Notes: generated from the letters alone by a model not told the origin. A DNA stretch of 55,793 bases from Vicinamibacteria bacterium (GCA_019694155.1 JAIBCN010000146.1:1-55793); one strand, 5' to 3'; counted from the stretch's first letter, positions 9,315 to 18,577 are shown. A program made the numbers and translations.

Positions 9315-10133
9315 ATGAGAACCACTCAACTCACCGTTCCCCTTGCCGCTCTGGCTATCGCTCTTGGGTCCTTCTCGGCGGAAGCTCAGGAGCGGGGCGA
9401 AAGGCGAAGTCGCGGAAACCAGAATCAGGGCCAGGATGCGTCGGCCCGGCATGCCGGCGGTCGAGGGTCTCGGGAGGGCCAGGAGTCCTCGCGAACTCAG
9501 AACCGCGACTCGCGAAACTACGAGCGGGGCGGCTCCGAGCGGGGCGCCTCGTATGACCGCGGTCGAAACGACGATCGACGGCCGAGTTACGGAGGCGACC
9601 GGGGACGCGATGCCAGCTACCGCCGCGAGTACCGAAACGACGGGCGCCGGGGCGGCTACGGTTACCCGAGCTACCGAAGCTACGGATACCGCGGGGCCTG
9701 GGGCTACGCAAACGGCTACAACTACAGCCCCTACTACTACGCGCCCCGGCCGCTTCCCTATCGCTACGCACCCCGTCGCTACTACGGCTCCGGCGGCCGC
9801 CTGAGCCTGTATTTCGGTTTCGGCACGGGTTACCTTTACGGAGCGCCCTACTACGGCCGGGTCTATGGCTACCGCGCGCCGGTGTCTTCCTACGATGGCG
9901 ACCTCTACTACGGCGATATCCGCCTGCTGGTGAATCCGCGCGACGCCGAGGTGTACGTGGACGGGTACTACGCGGGAATCGTGGATGACTTCGACGGCCG
10001 GTACCAGCGCCTCGCCCTCGAAGCGGGGCCGCACAAGATCGAGGTCGGCGGGCCAGGCCTCGAGTCCCGGGTCTTCGACGTTTACGTGGATCCGTCGCGC
10101 ACCGTCGACCTGCGCGTGGATCTGCTGCGGTAG
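9315..10133 (+). CDS. secreted Arg/Gly/Tyr-rich protein with C-terminal PEGA domain
   Basis: 272 residues from the ATG at 9315, which follows GGAGG; an upstream in-frame codon at 9297 is less likely. A signal peptide (TVPLAALAIALGSFSAEA) leads into a low-complexity segment of about 130 residues rich in Arg, Gly, Ser, Asn and then Tyr (YRREYRNDGRRGGYGYPSY). The last 75 residues form a PEGA-type fold: DIRLLVNPRDAEVYVDGYYAG, then LALEAGPHKIEVGGPG. PEGA domains occur in surface and envelope proteins. The disordered Tyr/Arg region suggests an exported structural or matrix-binding protein; that is inference. A sigma-54 promoter just upstream implies conditional expression. Confidence 0.85.
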   Translation: MRTTQLTVPLAALAIALGSFSAEAQERGERRSRGNQNQGQDASARHAGGRGSREGQESSRTQNRDSRNYERGGSERGASYDRGRNDDRRPSYGGDRGRDASYRREYRNDGRRGGYGYPSYRSYGYRGAWGYANGYNYSPYYYAPRPLPYRYAPRRYYGSGGRLSLYFGFGTGYLYGAPYYGRVYGYRAPVSSYDGDLYYGDIRLLVNPRDAEVYVDGYYAGIVDDFDGRYQRLALEAGPHKIEVGGPGLESRVFDVYVDPSRTVDLRVDLLR

Positions 10134-10245
10134 GGCCGGCAGGGGGCCGCGCGCGACCGGCGCGGGCGGCCCGATGCATATGCACTATTGAGGGCCCCTG
10201 AGGCCGGGCGCACACTGGACGCGGCGAAATGCCGGAGGTGACGCC

Positions 10246-11641
10246 GTGTCACACCTCACCTTGAAGTCCGGTTACACCGGGATGGTGGAGCGGCTCAACC
10301 GTTTCCCCCAGGGAGCCCCACCCTCGGAAACGCTGTACAGGAATCCTGAGGCTGCTGGTGACCGAGCGTGAGGCGGCCCTGATCGCGCAGATGCCGATCA
10401 AGCCCTTCACCGCCGAACAGGCGAGCCGGATCTGGAAGATGGGCCTCGCCGAAACCGAGAAGACCCTCGAGACCCTGGCCTCTCGGGCCATGCTGGTGGA
10501 TGTCTGCCTGAACGGGAAGATGACCTACACCCTTCCGCCTCCCATGGCGGGGTTCTTCGAGTTCGCGTTGATGCGGACGCGGGGCGACATCGACCAGAAA
10601 CTCCTGTCCGAACTCCTCCACCAGTACCTGAACGTGGAGGAGGATTTCATGCGCGAGCTCCTGGGCCGGGGCGAAACCCAGCTCGGGCGGGTATTCGTCC
10701 ACGAAAAGGCGCTCTCGGAAGAAAACGCCCTTCACGTCCTCGACTACGAGCGCGCCACGGAGGTGATCAAGACGGCGAGAGTGCGCGGCGTCGGCGACTG
10801 CTACTGCCGGCACAAGGCCATGCATCTCGGCGAGAACTGCGCGGCGCCCATGCAGATCTGCATGACCTTCTCGGACGCGGCGGAGTCGCTCACCCGGCAC
10901 GGCTACGCCAGGCAGGTCGACGCGAGCGAAGGCCTGGACCTGCTCCGCCAGGCCTATGAGAGCCACCTCGTCCAGTTCGGCGAGAACGCGCGGGAGAACG
11001 TGAGCTTCATATGCAACTGCTGCGGCTGCTGCTGCGAGGCGATGAAGGCGGCCCGCCGGTTCGGCCTCCTGCACCCCGTGCACACCACCAACTTCCTGCC
11101 CGTGGTGGACGAGACGAAGTGCAACGGCTGCGGGAAGTGCGTCAACCACTGTCCGGTCGAGGCCATGACCCTCGTCTCCACGAACGACCCGCACCATCCG
11201 AAAATGAAGAAGGCCAAGCTCGACGCGGACATCTGCCTCGGCTGCGGCTTGTGCGCGCGCGCCTGCGACCGCGGGGGCGTCACCCTGCGCTCACGGGAGA
11301 AGCGTGTCATCACCCCCATGAACGCGGTGCACCGCGTGGTGGTGATGGCCATCGAGCGCGGCAATTTCCAGGACCTGTTGTTCGACAACCGGGTCCTGTG
11401 GAACCACCGTGCCCTCGCCGCGGTGCTGGGGGTCGTCCTCAAACTGCCCCCTATCAAGCAGATCATGGCGAGCCGGCAGGTCAGGTCCCGCTACATGGAG
11501 TACGTGGTGAGGCGCGTCGAAGCGGCAGACCCTCGGTTCGGAGCCGCGGGTCAGGAAGCGAGAGGAGACTCGGCGACGACTTTCGGCATTCACCGGCCGG
11601 AGACTACGACTTCGGCGCGTACTCCGCCTGCAGCTTCGTGA
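10246..11641 (+). CDS. 4Fe-4S dicluster-binding protein, apparently frameshifted near codon 32
   Basis: The true start is probably GTG 10246, five bases after GGAGGTG. That frame reads 32 residues ending in PQGAPPSETLYR. An extra A at 10342-10343 then shifts the reading frame, which continues as ILRLLVTEREAALIAQMPIKPF to 11641. From memory, homologues have an uninterrupted SETLYxIL stretch, so one base was inserted or mis-sequenced. The body has CYCRHKAMHLGENC, CNCCGCCCEA and two ferredoxin motifs, CNGCGKCVNHCP and CLGCGLCARACD. The family is probably a cytoplasmic electron-transfer protein with no firm function. Its 3' end overlaps the convergent TPR gene by 38 bases. Confidence 0.85.
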
Positions 11642-12551
11642 TCAGGGGCTCGAGACCGCTCGCGTCGCCCGCGTAGCGCGTGCCGTACACCGTCTTGAGG
11701 CTGCCGAGGACCTGTTCGCGAGTCTCCGCGGCGACGTTGCGGGCGCGGGTCAGAGCCACGAACCGCGCCCAGGCGTCGATGAGCGGATCGGCCTTGGCGT
11801 ACACCGCGTCGAGAGCGGCCTTCACTTCAGGGGAGGTGGCGGCCTGACGGTCGGCCTCGGGGAACGCGCGGTAGACGCCGACCGCGGCGTCGTAAGGAGC
11901 CTTGTGAAGCGACGCAAGCGCGAGGAGGTTGTAGGCCACGATGCCGACGTTCCCCGGATCGGCGGCGGAGGATTTCGTATAGAGGGCGACCGCCTCGTCG
12001 GTGTTCTTGGCGTCGACGGCGACGATGGCCTGGATCTGGTACAGGATGGCCGTGGAGGCTTCCTTGTTGAACTTGCCGCCCTCGATCACCTTCCCCGCCT
12101 CGATCAGCTTCAGCGCGGAGTTCGAGAACTCGACCGCCTCCTTGGCGTGGCCGAAGTTCGCCGGTGAGGCCGCGAGTTCGAGGCGGCGCAGGTTGAAGGC
12201 GATGCCGTAGTGAATGCTGAGGTTTTCGGGATCCTGCTTGAGGATGTCGCGGCCGACCTTGATCATCTCGTCGGTGTTCTTCGCCTGCAGCGCCGCGTTG
12301 AAGGCCTGGAGCTTGGGCCCCATGAGCCAGTTCTTGAGGTAGGCCGCGTACTGTCCCTTCGGGAACTTCTCGAGGTAGGCCTGCGCCGCCTCCGCGGCCT
12401 TGTCCTGCATCCCCTGGGAGTTGGCGCCGAACCACGTCTGATAAAGGACGGTCTCCTCGGCGCTTGCCTCCTGCGCCCGCGTGGAGGGTGCGGCGGCGAG
12501 GCACATCGCGAGGGTGAGGGCGAGGGGTCCGAAAGAATGGAATGACTTCAT
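11604..12551 (-). CDS. secreted TPR-like protein of unknown function
   Basis: 315 residues. A signal peptide (LALTLAMCLAAAPSTRA) precedes helical repeats spaced like TPR units: AQAYLEKFPKGQY, VGRDILKQDPENLSIHYGIAF, AVALYTKSSAADPGNVGIVAYNLLAL and AVGVYRAFPEADRQA. No catalytic motif is visible. Such proteins usually act as periplasmic scaffolds. It is divergent from the M20 peptidase gene and convergent with the 4Fe-4S gene, so it is probably a single-gene unit. Confidence 0.8.
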   Translation of the reverse strand: MKSFHSFGPLALTLAMCLAAAPSTRAQEASAEETVLYQTWFGANSQGMQDKAAEAAQAYLEKFPKGQYAAYLKNWLMGPKLQAFNAALQAKNTDEMIKVGRDILKQDPENLSIHYGIAFNLRRLELAASPANFGHAKEAVEFSNSALKLIEAGKVIEGGKFNKEASTAILYQIQAIVAVDAKNTDEAVALYTKSSAADPGNVGIVAYNLLALASLHKAPYDAAVGVYRAFPEADRQAATSPEVKAALDAVYAKADPLIDAWARFVALTRARNVAAETREQVLGSLKTVYGTRYAGDASGLEPLITKLQAEYAPKS

Positions 12552-12732
12552 TTGCCTGTGCTCCTGCTGATTGAACCGGGGATGCGCCTCGAGGCTTCCG
12601 CCCGGCGCCGAGAATCGCGAGATCGCGCATTATCCACAAAGGGCGTCCGCTCGCGCAATGCCCGGCGAGAGGCCTGACGCCTCCTTCCTGGCGGGCCCGG
12701 CCGGAAAAGCGGCCGAAGGTAGGATGCCGGCC

Positions 12733-14019
12733 ATGAACCCTGTGCTCGCTCCGCTGCTCGCTCTCGCCCTTCTGCCGCCGCAGCCTGGCGGCCTCACCGC
12801 GGAGGAGCGCGCGCTCACCACCTTCATCGATGCCGAGAACGGCCGCGCCCTCGCGCTGCTGGAGAAGGCGGTGAACATCAACAGCGGCACCATGAACTTC
12901 CCGGGTGTCCGCGCGGTGGGGGCGTTGCTGCGGCCCGAGTTCGACGCCCTGGGCTTCAGGACGGAGTGGGTGGACGGCGCCGCCTTCGAGCGGGCGGGTC
13001 ACCTCGTGGCCGACCATCCGGGCCCGGGACCGCGCATCCTCCTCATCGGGCACCTCGACACCGTGTTCGAACCGGACAGCCCCTTCCAGAAGTTCGAGCG
13101 CGTGGACTCGGACTCGGCGAAAGGGCCGGGCATCACCGACATGAAGGGCGGCAACGTGGTGATGATCCAGGCCCTCAGAGCGCTCCACGCAACGGGCGCG
13201 CTCAAGTCCATGAATGTGGTGGCCGTCCTGACCGGCGACGAAGAGTCCGGAGGGCGCCCCCTCGGCGCGTCGCGGGCGGCGCTCGTGAAAGCGGCGCAGG
13301 GAGCGCGAGTCGCCATCGGCTTCGAGGACGGCGCGAGCAATCCGAAGACCGCGGTGATCGGGCGTCGCGGCACCACCGGATGGGAATTGCGCGTGAAGGG
13401 CCGGCCCGCGCACTCGTCGCAGATCTTCAACGCGGAAAACGGCTATGGCGCGATCTTCGAAGCCGCGCGCATCCTGAACGCCTTTCGCGAGACGCTCGCC
13501 GGACAGCCGCACCTCACGTTCAACCCCGGCGTCATCGTGGGCGGCACCTCGGTCGACTACGACGGACCGGCCTCGCGAGGGACCGGCTTCGGAAAGAGCA
13601 ACGTGATCGCCGAGCACGCCGTGGTGACGGGCGATCTGCGGGCTTTGTCGCCCGAGCAGTTCGAGAGCGCCCGGAAGGCGATGCAGGAGATCGTCAAGGC
13701 GTCTCTCCCGCAGACCAGCGCCACCCTCAGCTTCGACGAAGGCTACCCGCCGCTGTCACCCACGTCCGGCAACGAGCGTCTCCTCGCGCTCTACAACCGG
13801 GCGAGCCTGGACGTGGGGGCGGGGCCGGTGGTGGCGGTGGATCCCGACAAGGCGGGAGCGGCGGACGTCTCCTTCGTGGCCGGGCAGGCCGAGATGATCC
13901 TCGATGGCGTTGGCCTGATGGGTTCGGGGGGCCACACCGTGAACGAGACCGCGGATCTGCGCACTCTGCCCTCGATGACCAAGAGAATGGCGGTCCTTTT
14001 GTACCGCCTGCGGCGTTGA
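12733..14019 (+). CDS. M20 family metallopeptidase (glutamate carboxypeptidase-like)
   Basis: 428 residues from ATG 12733; upstream in-frame codons lie in sequence with no hydrophobic start. The N-terminus MNPVLAPLLALALLPP is a probable signal peptide. Zinc-site motifs of the family are present: GHLDTVF, GITDMKGGN, GDEESGG and FEDGAS. The dimerisation domain runs from about residue 210 (GRRGTTGWELRVKGRPAHS), and the last His is in GSGGHTVNETADL. The family removes C-terminal residues, often glutamate, from peptides or folate-like substrates; the substrate here is unknown. rsmE follows after only 9 bases, suggesting co-transcription. Confidence 0.92.
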   Translation: MNPVLAPLLALALLPPQPGGLTAEERALTTFIDAENGRALALLEKAVNINSGTMNFPGVRAVGALLRPEFDALGFRTEWVDGAAFERAGHLVADHPGPGPRILLIGHLDTVFEPDSPFQKFERVDSDSAKGPGITDMKGGNVVMIQALRALHATGALKSMNVVAVLTGDEESGGRPLGASRAALVKAAQGARVAIGFEDGASNPKTAVIGRRGTTGWELRVKGRPAHSSQIFNAENGYGAIFEAARILNAFRETLAGQPHLTFNPGVIVGGTSVDYDGPASRGTGFGKSNVIAEHAVVTGDLRALSPEQFESARKAMQEIVKASLPQTSATLSFDEGYPPLSPTSGNERLLALYNRASLDVGAGPVVAVDPDKAGAADVSFVAGQAEMILDGVGLMGSGGHTVNETADLRTLPSMTKRMAVLLYRLRR

Positions 14020-14028
14020 CGGAGGCCG

Positions 14029-14772
14029 ATGAACATCGTCCTCCTCGAGCCGGGCGAACTGGGCGCTGACAGGCACCTCCGGCTCGCCGGCCCGCGGGCC
14101 GCGCACCTCGTCAATGTCCTCGACGTGAAGCCGGGCCAGACGGTGCGCGTTGGAGTGCTGGAGGGCCCGCGGGGCCTCGCCACCGTCGAGTCCGTGGGAG
14201 CCACGTCGGTCCTCCTCCGTTGCGACCTGGAAGCGGAACCGCCCGCGCGGCCGCGCGTCGACCTGCTGCTCGCCCTGCCGCGCCCGAAGGTCATGCGCCG
14301 GCTGTGGGCGCAGCTCGCGGCCCTGGGAGTCTCGCGGATCGTGCTCACGAACGCGGCGCGGGTGGAGCGGCCGTACTTCGACACGCATGTGCTCGCGCCC
14401 GAGTGCTACACGCCGCTCCTGATCGAAGGACTCCAGCAGGCGCGCGACACCCGGCTGCCCCAGGTCTCCATCCATCGCCAGTTCAAGGTGCTGGTCGAGG
14501 ACGAACTCGATGCGATGAGCGACGCGGTCGTGCGGCTCGTGGCCGATCCGGGCGCCGACGCCCGGGCAGGCGAAGCGGTTCGGTCGGGCCTCGAGGGGAA
14601 TTCCGGGGCACGCGTCCTCCTCGCCGTCGGCCCCGAGGGCGGATGGAACGCGTTCGAACTCCGGCTGCTCGACGCGCACGGCTTCCGTCACATCGGCATG
14701 GGGCCGCGCACCCTTCGCACCGACACCGCCTGCCTGGCCCTCCTCGCCCTCGTGCACGACGCCCTCGCGTGA
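14029..14772 (+). CDS. rsmE: 16S rRNA (uracil1498-N3)-methyltransferase
   Basis: 247 residues, usual for RsmE. An N-terminal PUA-like domain (HLRLAGPRAAHLVNVLDVKPGQTVRV) is followed by the SPOUT domain. AVGPEGGWNAFELRLLDAHGF and MGPRTLRTDTACLALLALV form the trefoil knot that binds S-adenosylmethionine. The middle contains LPRPKVMRRLWAQLAALGVSRIVLTNAAR and ERPYFDTHVL, typical of the family. It methylates a conserved uridine of the small ribosomal subunit. It sits directly downstream of the M20 peptidase gene. Confidence 0.95.
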   Translation: MNIVLLEPGELGADRHLRLAGPRAAHLVNVLDVKPGQTVRVGVLEGPRGLATVESVGATSVLLRCDLEAEPPARPRVDLLLALPRPKVMRRLWAQLAALGVSRIVLTNAARVERPYFDTHVLAPECYTPLLIEGLQQARDTRLPQVSIHRQFKVLVEDELDAMSDAVVRLVADPGADARAGEAVRSGLEGNSGARVLLAVGPEGGWNAFELRLLDAHGFRHIGMGPRTLRTDTACLALLALVHDALA

Positions 14773-14807
14773 ACCGGTGATGGCGGGAGGCGGTTGCTCC
14801 CCCGAGG

Positions 14808-15755
14808 CTAGGCGGTCGCGAAATCGTCGGTCGCCTGAACCAGCGCGCTCAGAATGCCCGGCTCCTTGATCGAGTGGCCGGCGTCGGGGACGATCACGAG
14901 CTTCGAGTTCGGCCAGCGCTTGTGCAGGGCCCAGGCGCTCGCCGCCGGGCACACCACGTCGTAACGCCCCTGTACGATGATTCCCGGGAGGTGCGCGATC
15001 CTCGGGACATCGTCCAGAAGCTGGGCATCCGTCCGCAGGAAGCCCCCATGGACGAAGTAGTGGGCCTCGATCCGGGCGAAGGCATCCGCGAAGGACTCGC
15101 TGCCGAAGCGTGTGAGGTAATCGGGATCGACATGCAGCCGGCTGGTGGTGCCCTCCCAGATCGACCAGGCCTTCGCGGCCTCGCTGCGCACCGCGGGGTC
15201 ATCGGAGGTGAGGCGCCGGTAGTAGGCGCTCATCAGGTCGCCGCGCTCGACCTCGGGGATCGGCTTCAGATACTCATCCCACGCGTCGGGGAAGATCCAG
15301 CTCGCGCCCTCCTGGTAGAACCAGAGCAGTTCCTTGCGGCGCAGCAGGAAGATGCCGCGCAGGATGAGGCCGGTCACGCGCTCGGGGTGAGTCTGCGCGT
15401 AGGCGAGGGCGAGGGTCGAGCCCCAGCTCCCGCCGAAGACCATCCACTTGTCGATGCCGAGATGCTCGCGCAGTCTCTCGGCATCCGCGACGAGGTCCCA
15501 GGTGGTGTTCTCGCGGAGCTCGGCGCTCGGCGTGCTCTTCCCGCTCCCTCGCTGGTCGAAGAGAGTGACATGCCACTTCGCGGGATCGAAGTAGCGGCGG
15601 TAGTCCGCGTCGAGGCCGCCGCCGGGGCCGCCGTGGAGAAAGAGAGCCTTCTTGCCCTTCGGATTGCCGACCTGCTCGTAGTGGACAGTGTGCAGGTCGG
15701 AGACCTTGAGGAAGCCGTCATCGAACGGCTCGATCGGTGGGTAGAGTTCGCGCAC
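14808..15755 (-). CDS. pip: proline iminopeptidase
   Basis: 315 residues from a GTG at 15755 preceded by GGAGG; the longer open frame upstream is antisense to the AlaX gene. S33-family alpha/beta-hydrolase motifs: oxyanion loop LFLHGGPGGGLD, DQRGSGKSTP, nucleophile Ser in VFGGSWGSTLAL, Asp in QGRYDVVCP and His in DAGHSIKEP. The enzyme removes N-terminal proline from peptides. GTTSRL with HVDPDY is typical of the cap domain in this group. It is divergent from the AlaX gene, with 87 bases between the starts. Confidence 0.94.
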   Translation of the reverse strand: MRELYPPIEPFDDGFLKVSDLHTVHYEQVGNPKGKKALFLHGGPGGGLDADYRRYFDPAKWHVTLFDQRGSGKSTPSAELRENTTWDLVADAERLREHLGIDKWMVFGGSWGSTLALAYAQTHPERVTGLILRGIFLLRRKELLWFYQEGASWIFPDAWDEYLKPIPEVERGDLMSAYYRRLTSDDPAVRSEAAKAWSIWEGTTSRLHVDPDYLTRFGSESFADAFARIEAHYFVHGGFLRTDAQLLDDVPRIAHLPGIIVQGRYDVVCPAASAWALHKRWPNSKLVIVPDAGHSIKEPGILSALVQATDDFATA

Positions 15756-15842
15756 GACACCTCCATCTTTCGGGGGAGACACTCTAACCCCGGGCGAGCG
15801 GGCCGGAACTCCGGCGTGGGATACTCCTCGAGGCTCAAGGAC

Positions 15843-17036
15843 ATGACCGACCGTCTCTATTACAACGACTCCTACCTGACTGAATTCGAATCCGCGGTGA
15901 CCGCCTGCGTCCCCCGGGACGGCCGTTACGAAGTGACGCTCGAGAAGAGCGCGTTCTATCCCACCGGGGGCGGGCAGCCGAACGATCTCGGCACCCTGGG
16001 CGGACGCACGGTGCTCGACGTGATCGACCACGAGGCGGCGGGCGTCGGGCACGTGATCGACGGGCCGCTCGAGCCGGGCGCCGTGGTCAGGGGCGTCATC
16101 GACTGGCCGCGCCGCTTCGACCACATGCAGCAACACTCGGGTCAGCACATGCTGTCCGCGGCTTTCGAGTCGGTGTGCAGGGCGCGCACCGAGAGCTTTC
16201 ACCTCGGAACCGCGTCCTCGACCATCGACCTCAACAAGGTTCTCTCGCCGGGCGACATTGCCGCGGCGGAGGACGAAGCGAACCGTATCGTCTGGCAGGA
16301 CCGCGAGGTGAAACTGCATTTCGCCGCCGCCGGCGAAGGCGCGGCCACCGCACTTCGAAAGGAATCCACCCGAGAGGGCATCCTGCGGCTGATCGAGGTC
16401 CCCGACTTCGACCGGTCGGCGTGCGGCGGAACGCACGTGGCCAGGACGGGAGTCATCGGCATCATCGCGATCACCGGCTGGGAGAAGTTCAAGGGCGGCA
16501 CCCGGGTCGAATTCCTCTGCGGCAACCGCGCCCTCGGCCGCCTCCGCGAGTGGCGCGACGTCTTCTCGGCGACGAGCCGCGTGCTCTCGGTGCTCCCTTC
16601 CGGACTCGCGGCGGCCATCGAACGGCTGCAGGGGGAGAACAAGGCGCTCAGCAGGACAGTGCGCGAGATGCAGGAGCAGCTGGCGGGACATGTGGCGAGC
16701 GAGCTCGTGAACGAAGGCGCGCCCGCGTCGAATGGACGCCTGGTCGTAGCGAAGGCTCTCGATGGCTGGGATGCGAACGGCCTCAAGGCCGTCGCCTCCG
16801 CCGCCGCGGCAACTCCCGGGGTCTGTGCGGCCGCCTTCTCCACCGCTCTTCCCGCGCTCGTCGTCGTCGCCCGCGCCCAGGACACGGGCGTCGATGCCGC
16901 GGCGGTGGTGAAGGCGCTCCTTGCGCGGTTTGGCGGCAAGGGTGGCGGAAAGCCCGAGATGGCGCAGGCCGGGGGGCTGCAGGGCGATGTGAATGAGATG
17001 GTGAGCGCGGCCCGGGAAATGCTCGAGCGGGCATGA
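15843..17036 (+). CDS. alanyl-tRNA editing protein AlaX-L (with DHHA1 domain)
   Basis: 397 residues from ATG 15843; the frame extends upstream only through antisense of the pip gene. It resembles the editing half of AlaRS: FYPTGGGQPNDLG near residue 39, then zinc ligands in QQHSGQHMLSAAF and in SACGGTHVARTG. A coiled-coil (LQGENKALSRTVREMQEQLAG) leads to a C-terminal DHHA1 domain ending with GGKGGGKPEMAQAGG. The family hydrolyses Ser-tRNA-Ala and Gly-tRNA-Ala in trans. No aminoacylation core is present, so it is not a fragment of AlaRS. Confidence 0.94.
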   Translation: MTDRLYYNDSYLTEFESAVTACVPRDGRYEVTLEKSAFYPTGGGQPNDLGTLGGRTVLDVIDHEAAGVGHVIDGPLEPGAVVRGVIDWPRRFDHMQQHSGQHMLSAAFESVCRARTESFHLGTASSTIDLNKVLSPGDIAAAEDEANRIVWQDREVKLHFAAAGEGAATALRKESTREGILRLIEVPDFDRSACGGTHVARTGVIGIIAITGWEKFKGGTRVEFLCGNRALGRLREWRDVFSATSRVLSVLPSGLAAAIERLQGENKALSRTVREMQEQLAGHVASELVNEGAPASNGRLVVAKALDGWDANGLKAVASAAAATPGVCAAAFSTALPALVVVARAQDTGVDAAAVVKALLARFGGKGGGKPEMAQAGGLQGDVNEMVSAAREMLERA

Positions 17037-17065
17037 TGGGCCGGCCACGCGGGTATCCTCGGCCG

Positions 17066-18388
17066 ATGAAGGCCGTCGCGCGCATGACCGGATGCGCTCT
17101 CGCTCTCTGTCTCGCCGCGGCGGCGTCTCCCCAGAACCGAATCGACGTGGTGACGCCGGTAGCCCCCGAGCTCGCGAGCTACGGCCCGCTCGCGGTGGGC
17201 GTACGAACGATCCAGGTCACGGACCGGAATCGTCCCGACATCCTCAACACGAAGCCGGGCGAGCCCCCCGCGCGCTACGACCGCACCCTCACCGTGGAGG
17301 TCTGGTACCCCGCCACCCTGGCACCTGGCCAGCCGCAGCGCGGCAATTATCCAGGCGTCATCACGCGCGACCCCTCCGTGGTGGTCACCCTTCACGGGCG
17401 GGCCGTGCGCGACGCCACGCCCCTCGCGAAGGAGGGCGGGTATCCGCTGGTCATCGTGTCGCACGGCTATCCGGGAAACCGCTACCTGCTTTCGCACCTG
17501 GCCGAGAACCTCGCGAGCAAGGGCTACGTGGTGGCTTCGATCGACCACAAGGACAGCACCTACGACGATCAGAAGGCGTTCGCAAGCACGCTGTACAACC
17601 GGCCGTTCGACGTGCTGTCCATCTTGAACGAACTGCAACGCCTCGGCCGGAAAGAATCGGCCGCGATCTGGGGTGGCCTCATCGACGCGTCGCGGACCGG
17701 CGTCGTCGGCTATTCGATGGGCGGGTACGGCGTCGTGAATCTCCTCGGCGGCGGCCTCACGAAGGCCTTCGTGTCAGCAAGCACCGCACCGCCAAACGGT
17801 CTGCTCGGGGAGCGCAGCGCTGCGAACCCCGAGTACCTGAAGACGATGGACCCGCGGATCAAGGCCGCGATCGCCATCGCCCCCTGGGGCATGCAGGTGG
17901 GAGCCTGGGACGCCGAGGGGCTCAAGGCGATCAAGACGCCAGTGATGTTCGTGGCGGGGAGCGCCGACGACGTCTCCGAGTACGAGAAGGGGACGCGCGC
18001 GATCTTCCTCGCCGCGACGAACGCCGACCGTTACCTGTTGACCTATGTGAACGCCAATCACAATGCCGGCGCTCCGATTCCCGCGCCCGAGGAGACTTAC
18101 TTCTCGAAGGATGGCCGCCCGCCCGGCTTCACTCACTACAACGATGCGGTCTGGGACACCGTGCGCATGAACAACATCCTCGACCATTTCGCTACCGCGT
18201 TCTTCGACACGCGCCTCAAGGGCGATGCGGAGAAGCAGGCGTACCTGGACCTCATTCCAAACGGCAGGGACGGCGTGTTCGCGCTGGACAAGGACGGCAG
18301 GCCCACGACCGCGCACACCTACTGGAGAGGCTTCTCGCGCCGCACCGCGGTGGGCCTCGTGCTGGAACATCTGGCCCCCGGGCGGTAA
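17066..18388 (+). CDS. secreted alpha/beta hydrolase (PAF-acetylhydrolase/dienelactone hydrolase-like)
   Basis: About 440 residues from ATG 17066, which opens a signal peptide (MTGCALALCLAAAASPQ). A longer start overlaps the AlaX stop by a few bases. Alpha/beta-hydrolase features: VEVWYP near the N-terminus, PLVIVSHGYPGNRYLLSHLAENLASKGYVV, nucleophile GVVGYSMGGYG, probable Asp in FVAGSADDVSEYE and His in YVNANHNAG. Related proteins hydrolyse short-chain esters or phospholipid acetyl groups; the substrate here is unknown. The gene ends just before the phe promoter and seems to be the last of the AlaX unit. Confidence 0.88.
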   Translation: MKAVARMTGCALALCLAAAASPQNRIDVVTPVAPELASYGPLAVGVRTIQVTDRNRPDILNTKPGEPPARYDRTLTVEVWYPATLAPGQPQRGNYPGVITRDPSVVVTLHGRAVRDATPLAKEGGYPLVIVSHGYPGNRYLLSHLAENLASKGYVVASIDHKDSTYDDQKAFASTLYNRPFDVLSILNELQRLGRKESAAIWGGLIDASRTGVVGYSMGGYGVVNLLGGGLTKAFVSASTAPPNGLLGERSAANPEYLKTMDPRIKAAIAIAPWGMQVGAWDAEGLKAIKTPVMFVAGSADDVSEYEKGTRAIFLAATNADRYLLTYVNANHNAGAPIPAPEETYFSKDGRPPGFTHYNDAVWDTVRMNNILDHFATAFFDTRLKGDAEKQAYLDLIPNGRDGVFALDKDGRPTTAHTYWRGFSRRTAVGLVLEHLAPGR

Positions 18389-18391
18389 CAC

Positions 18392-18421
18392 CTTGACAGC
18401 GAGCCGCATCAACGGGCACAA
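18392..18421 (+). promoter_or_regulatory. sigma-70-type promoter of the phe/aro leader
   Basis: A perfect TTGACA (18392-18397) is followed after 18 bases by CACAAT (18416-18421). The predicted start, near 18428, is only about 4 bases before the leader ATG, so the leader peptide would be read from a nearly leaderless mRNA; no ribosome-binding site is visible. Confidence 0.75.
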
Positions 18422-18431
18422 TCCCCGCCCA

Positions 18432-18503
18432 ATGAACATCGCGAAGTCGCGCGGACGGTTCGTCTTTACCAGCTCCCTGGGAGCGGGTGGAGGCTTCGTC
18501 TAG
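18432..18503 (+). CDS. putative phe leader peptide
   Basis: A 23-codon frame with Phe at positions 10, 12 and 22 (RGRFVFTSSLG, then GGGFV), between the promoter and the terminator of the three-domain aromatic enzyme. Codons 16-19 contain GGGAGCGGG, which can pair with the 5' arm of the downstream terminator. Stalling at Phe-10 or Phe-12 would leave that segment at least partly free. The Phe density is lower than in enteric pheL, so the call rests on position, promoter and RNA complementarity. Confidence 0.6.
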   Translation: MNIAKSRGRFVFTSSLGAGGGFV

Positions 18504-18531
18504 CCACTTCACTCAAACGCCGAGCCGCACT

Positions 18532-18577
18532 GGCCCGCTTCCTTGACAAGAACCTCAAGGAGCGGGCCTTTCGCTTT
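18532..18577 (+). terminator. attenuator terminator upstream of the CM-PDT-DAHPS gene
   Basis: GGCCCGC and TCCTTGA (18532-18546, one bulged T) pair with TCAAGGA and GCGGGCC (18555-18568): 14 base pairs around an 8-nt loop, followed by TTTCGCTTT. It stops 15 bases before the enzyme ATG. The 5' arm CCCGCTTCC (18534-18542) can alternatively pair with leader GGGAGCGGG (18479-18487) over 9 positions with one G-U. Confidence 0.85.

Noticed and set aside
14808..17048. Long minus frame upstream of proline iminopeptidase
   Set aside because: The part beyond 15755 is antisense to the AlaX gene and has no family similarity; GTG 15755 has a good ribosome site.
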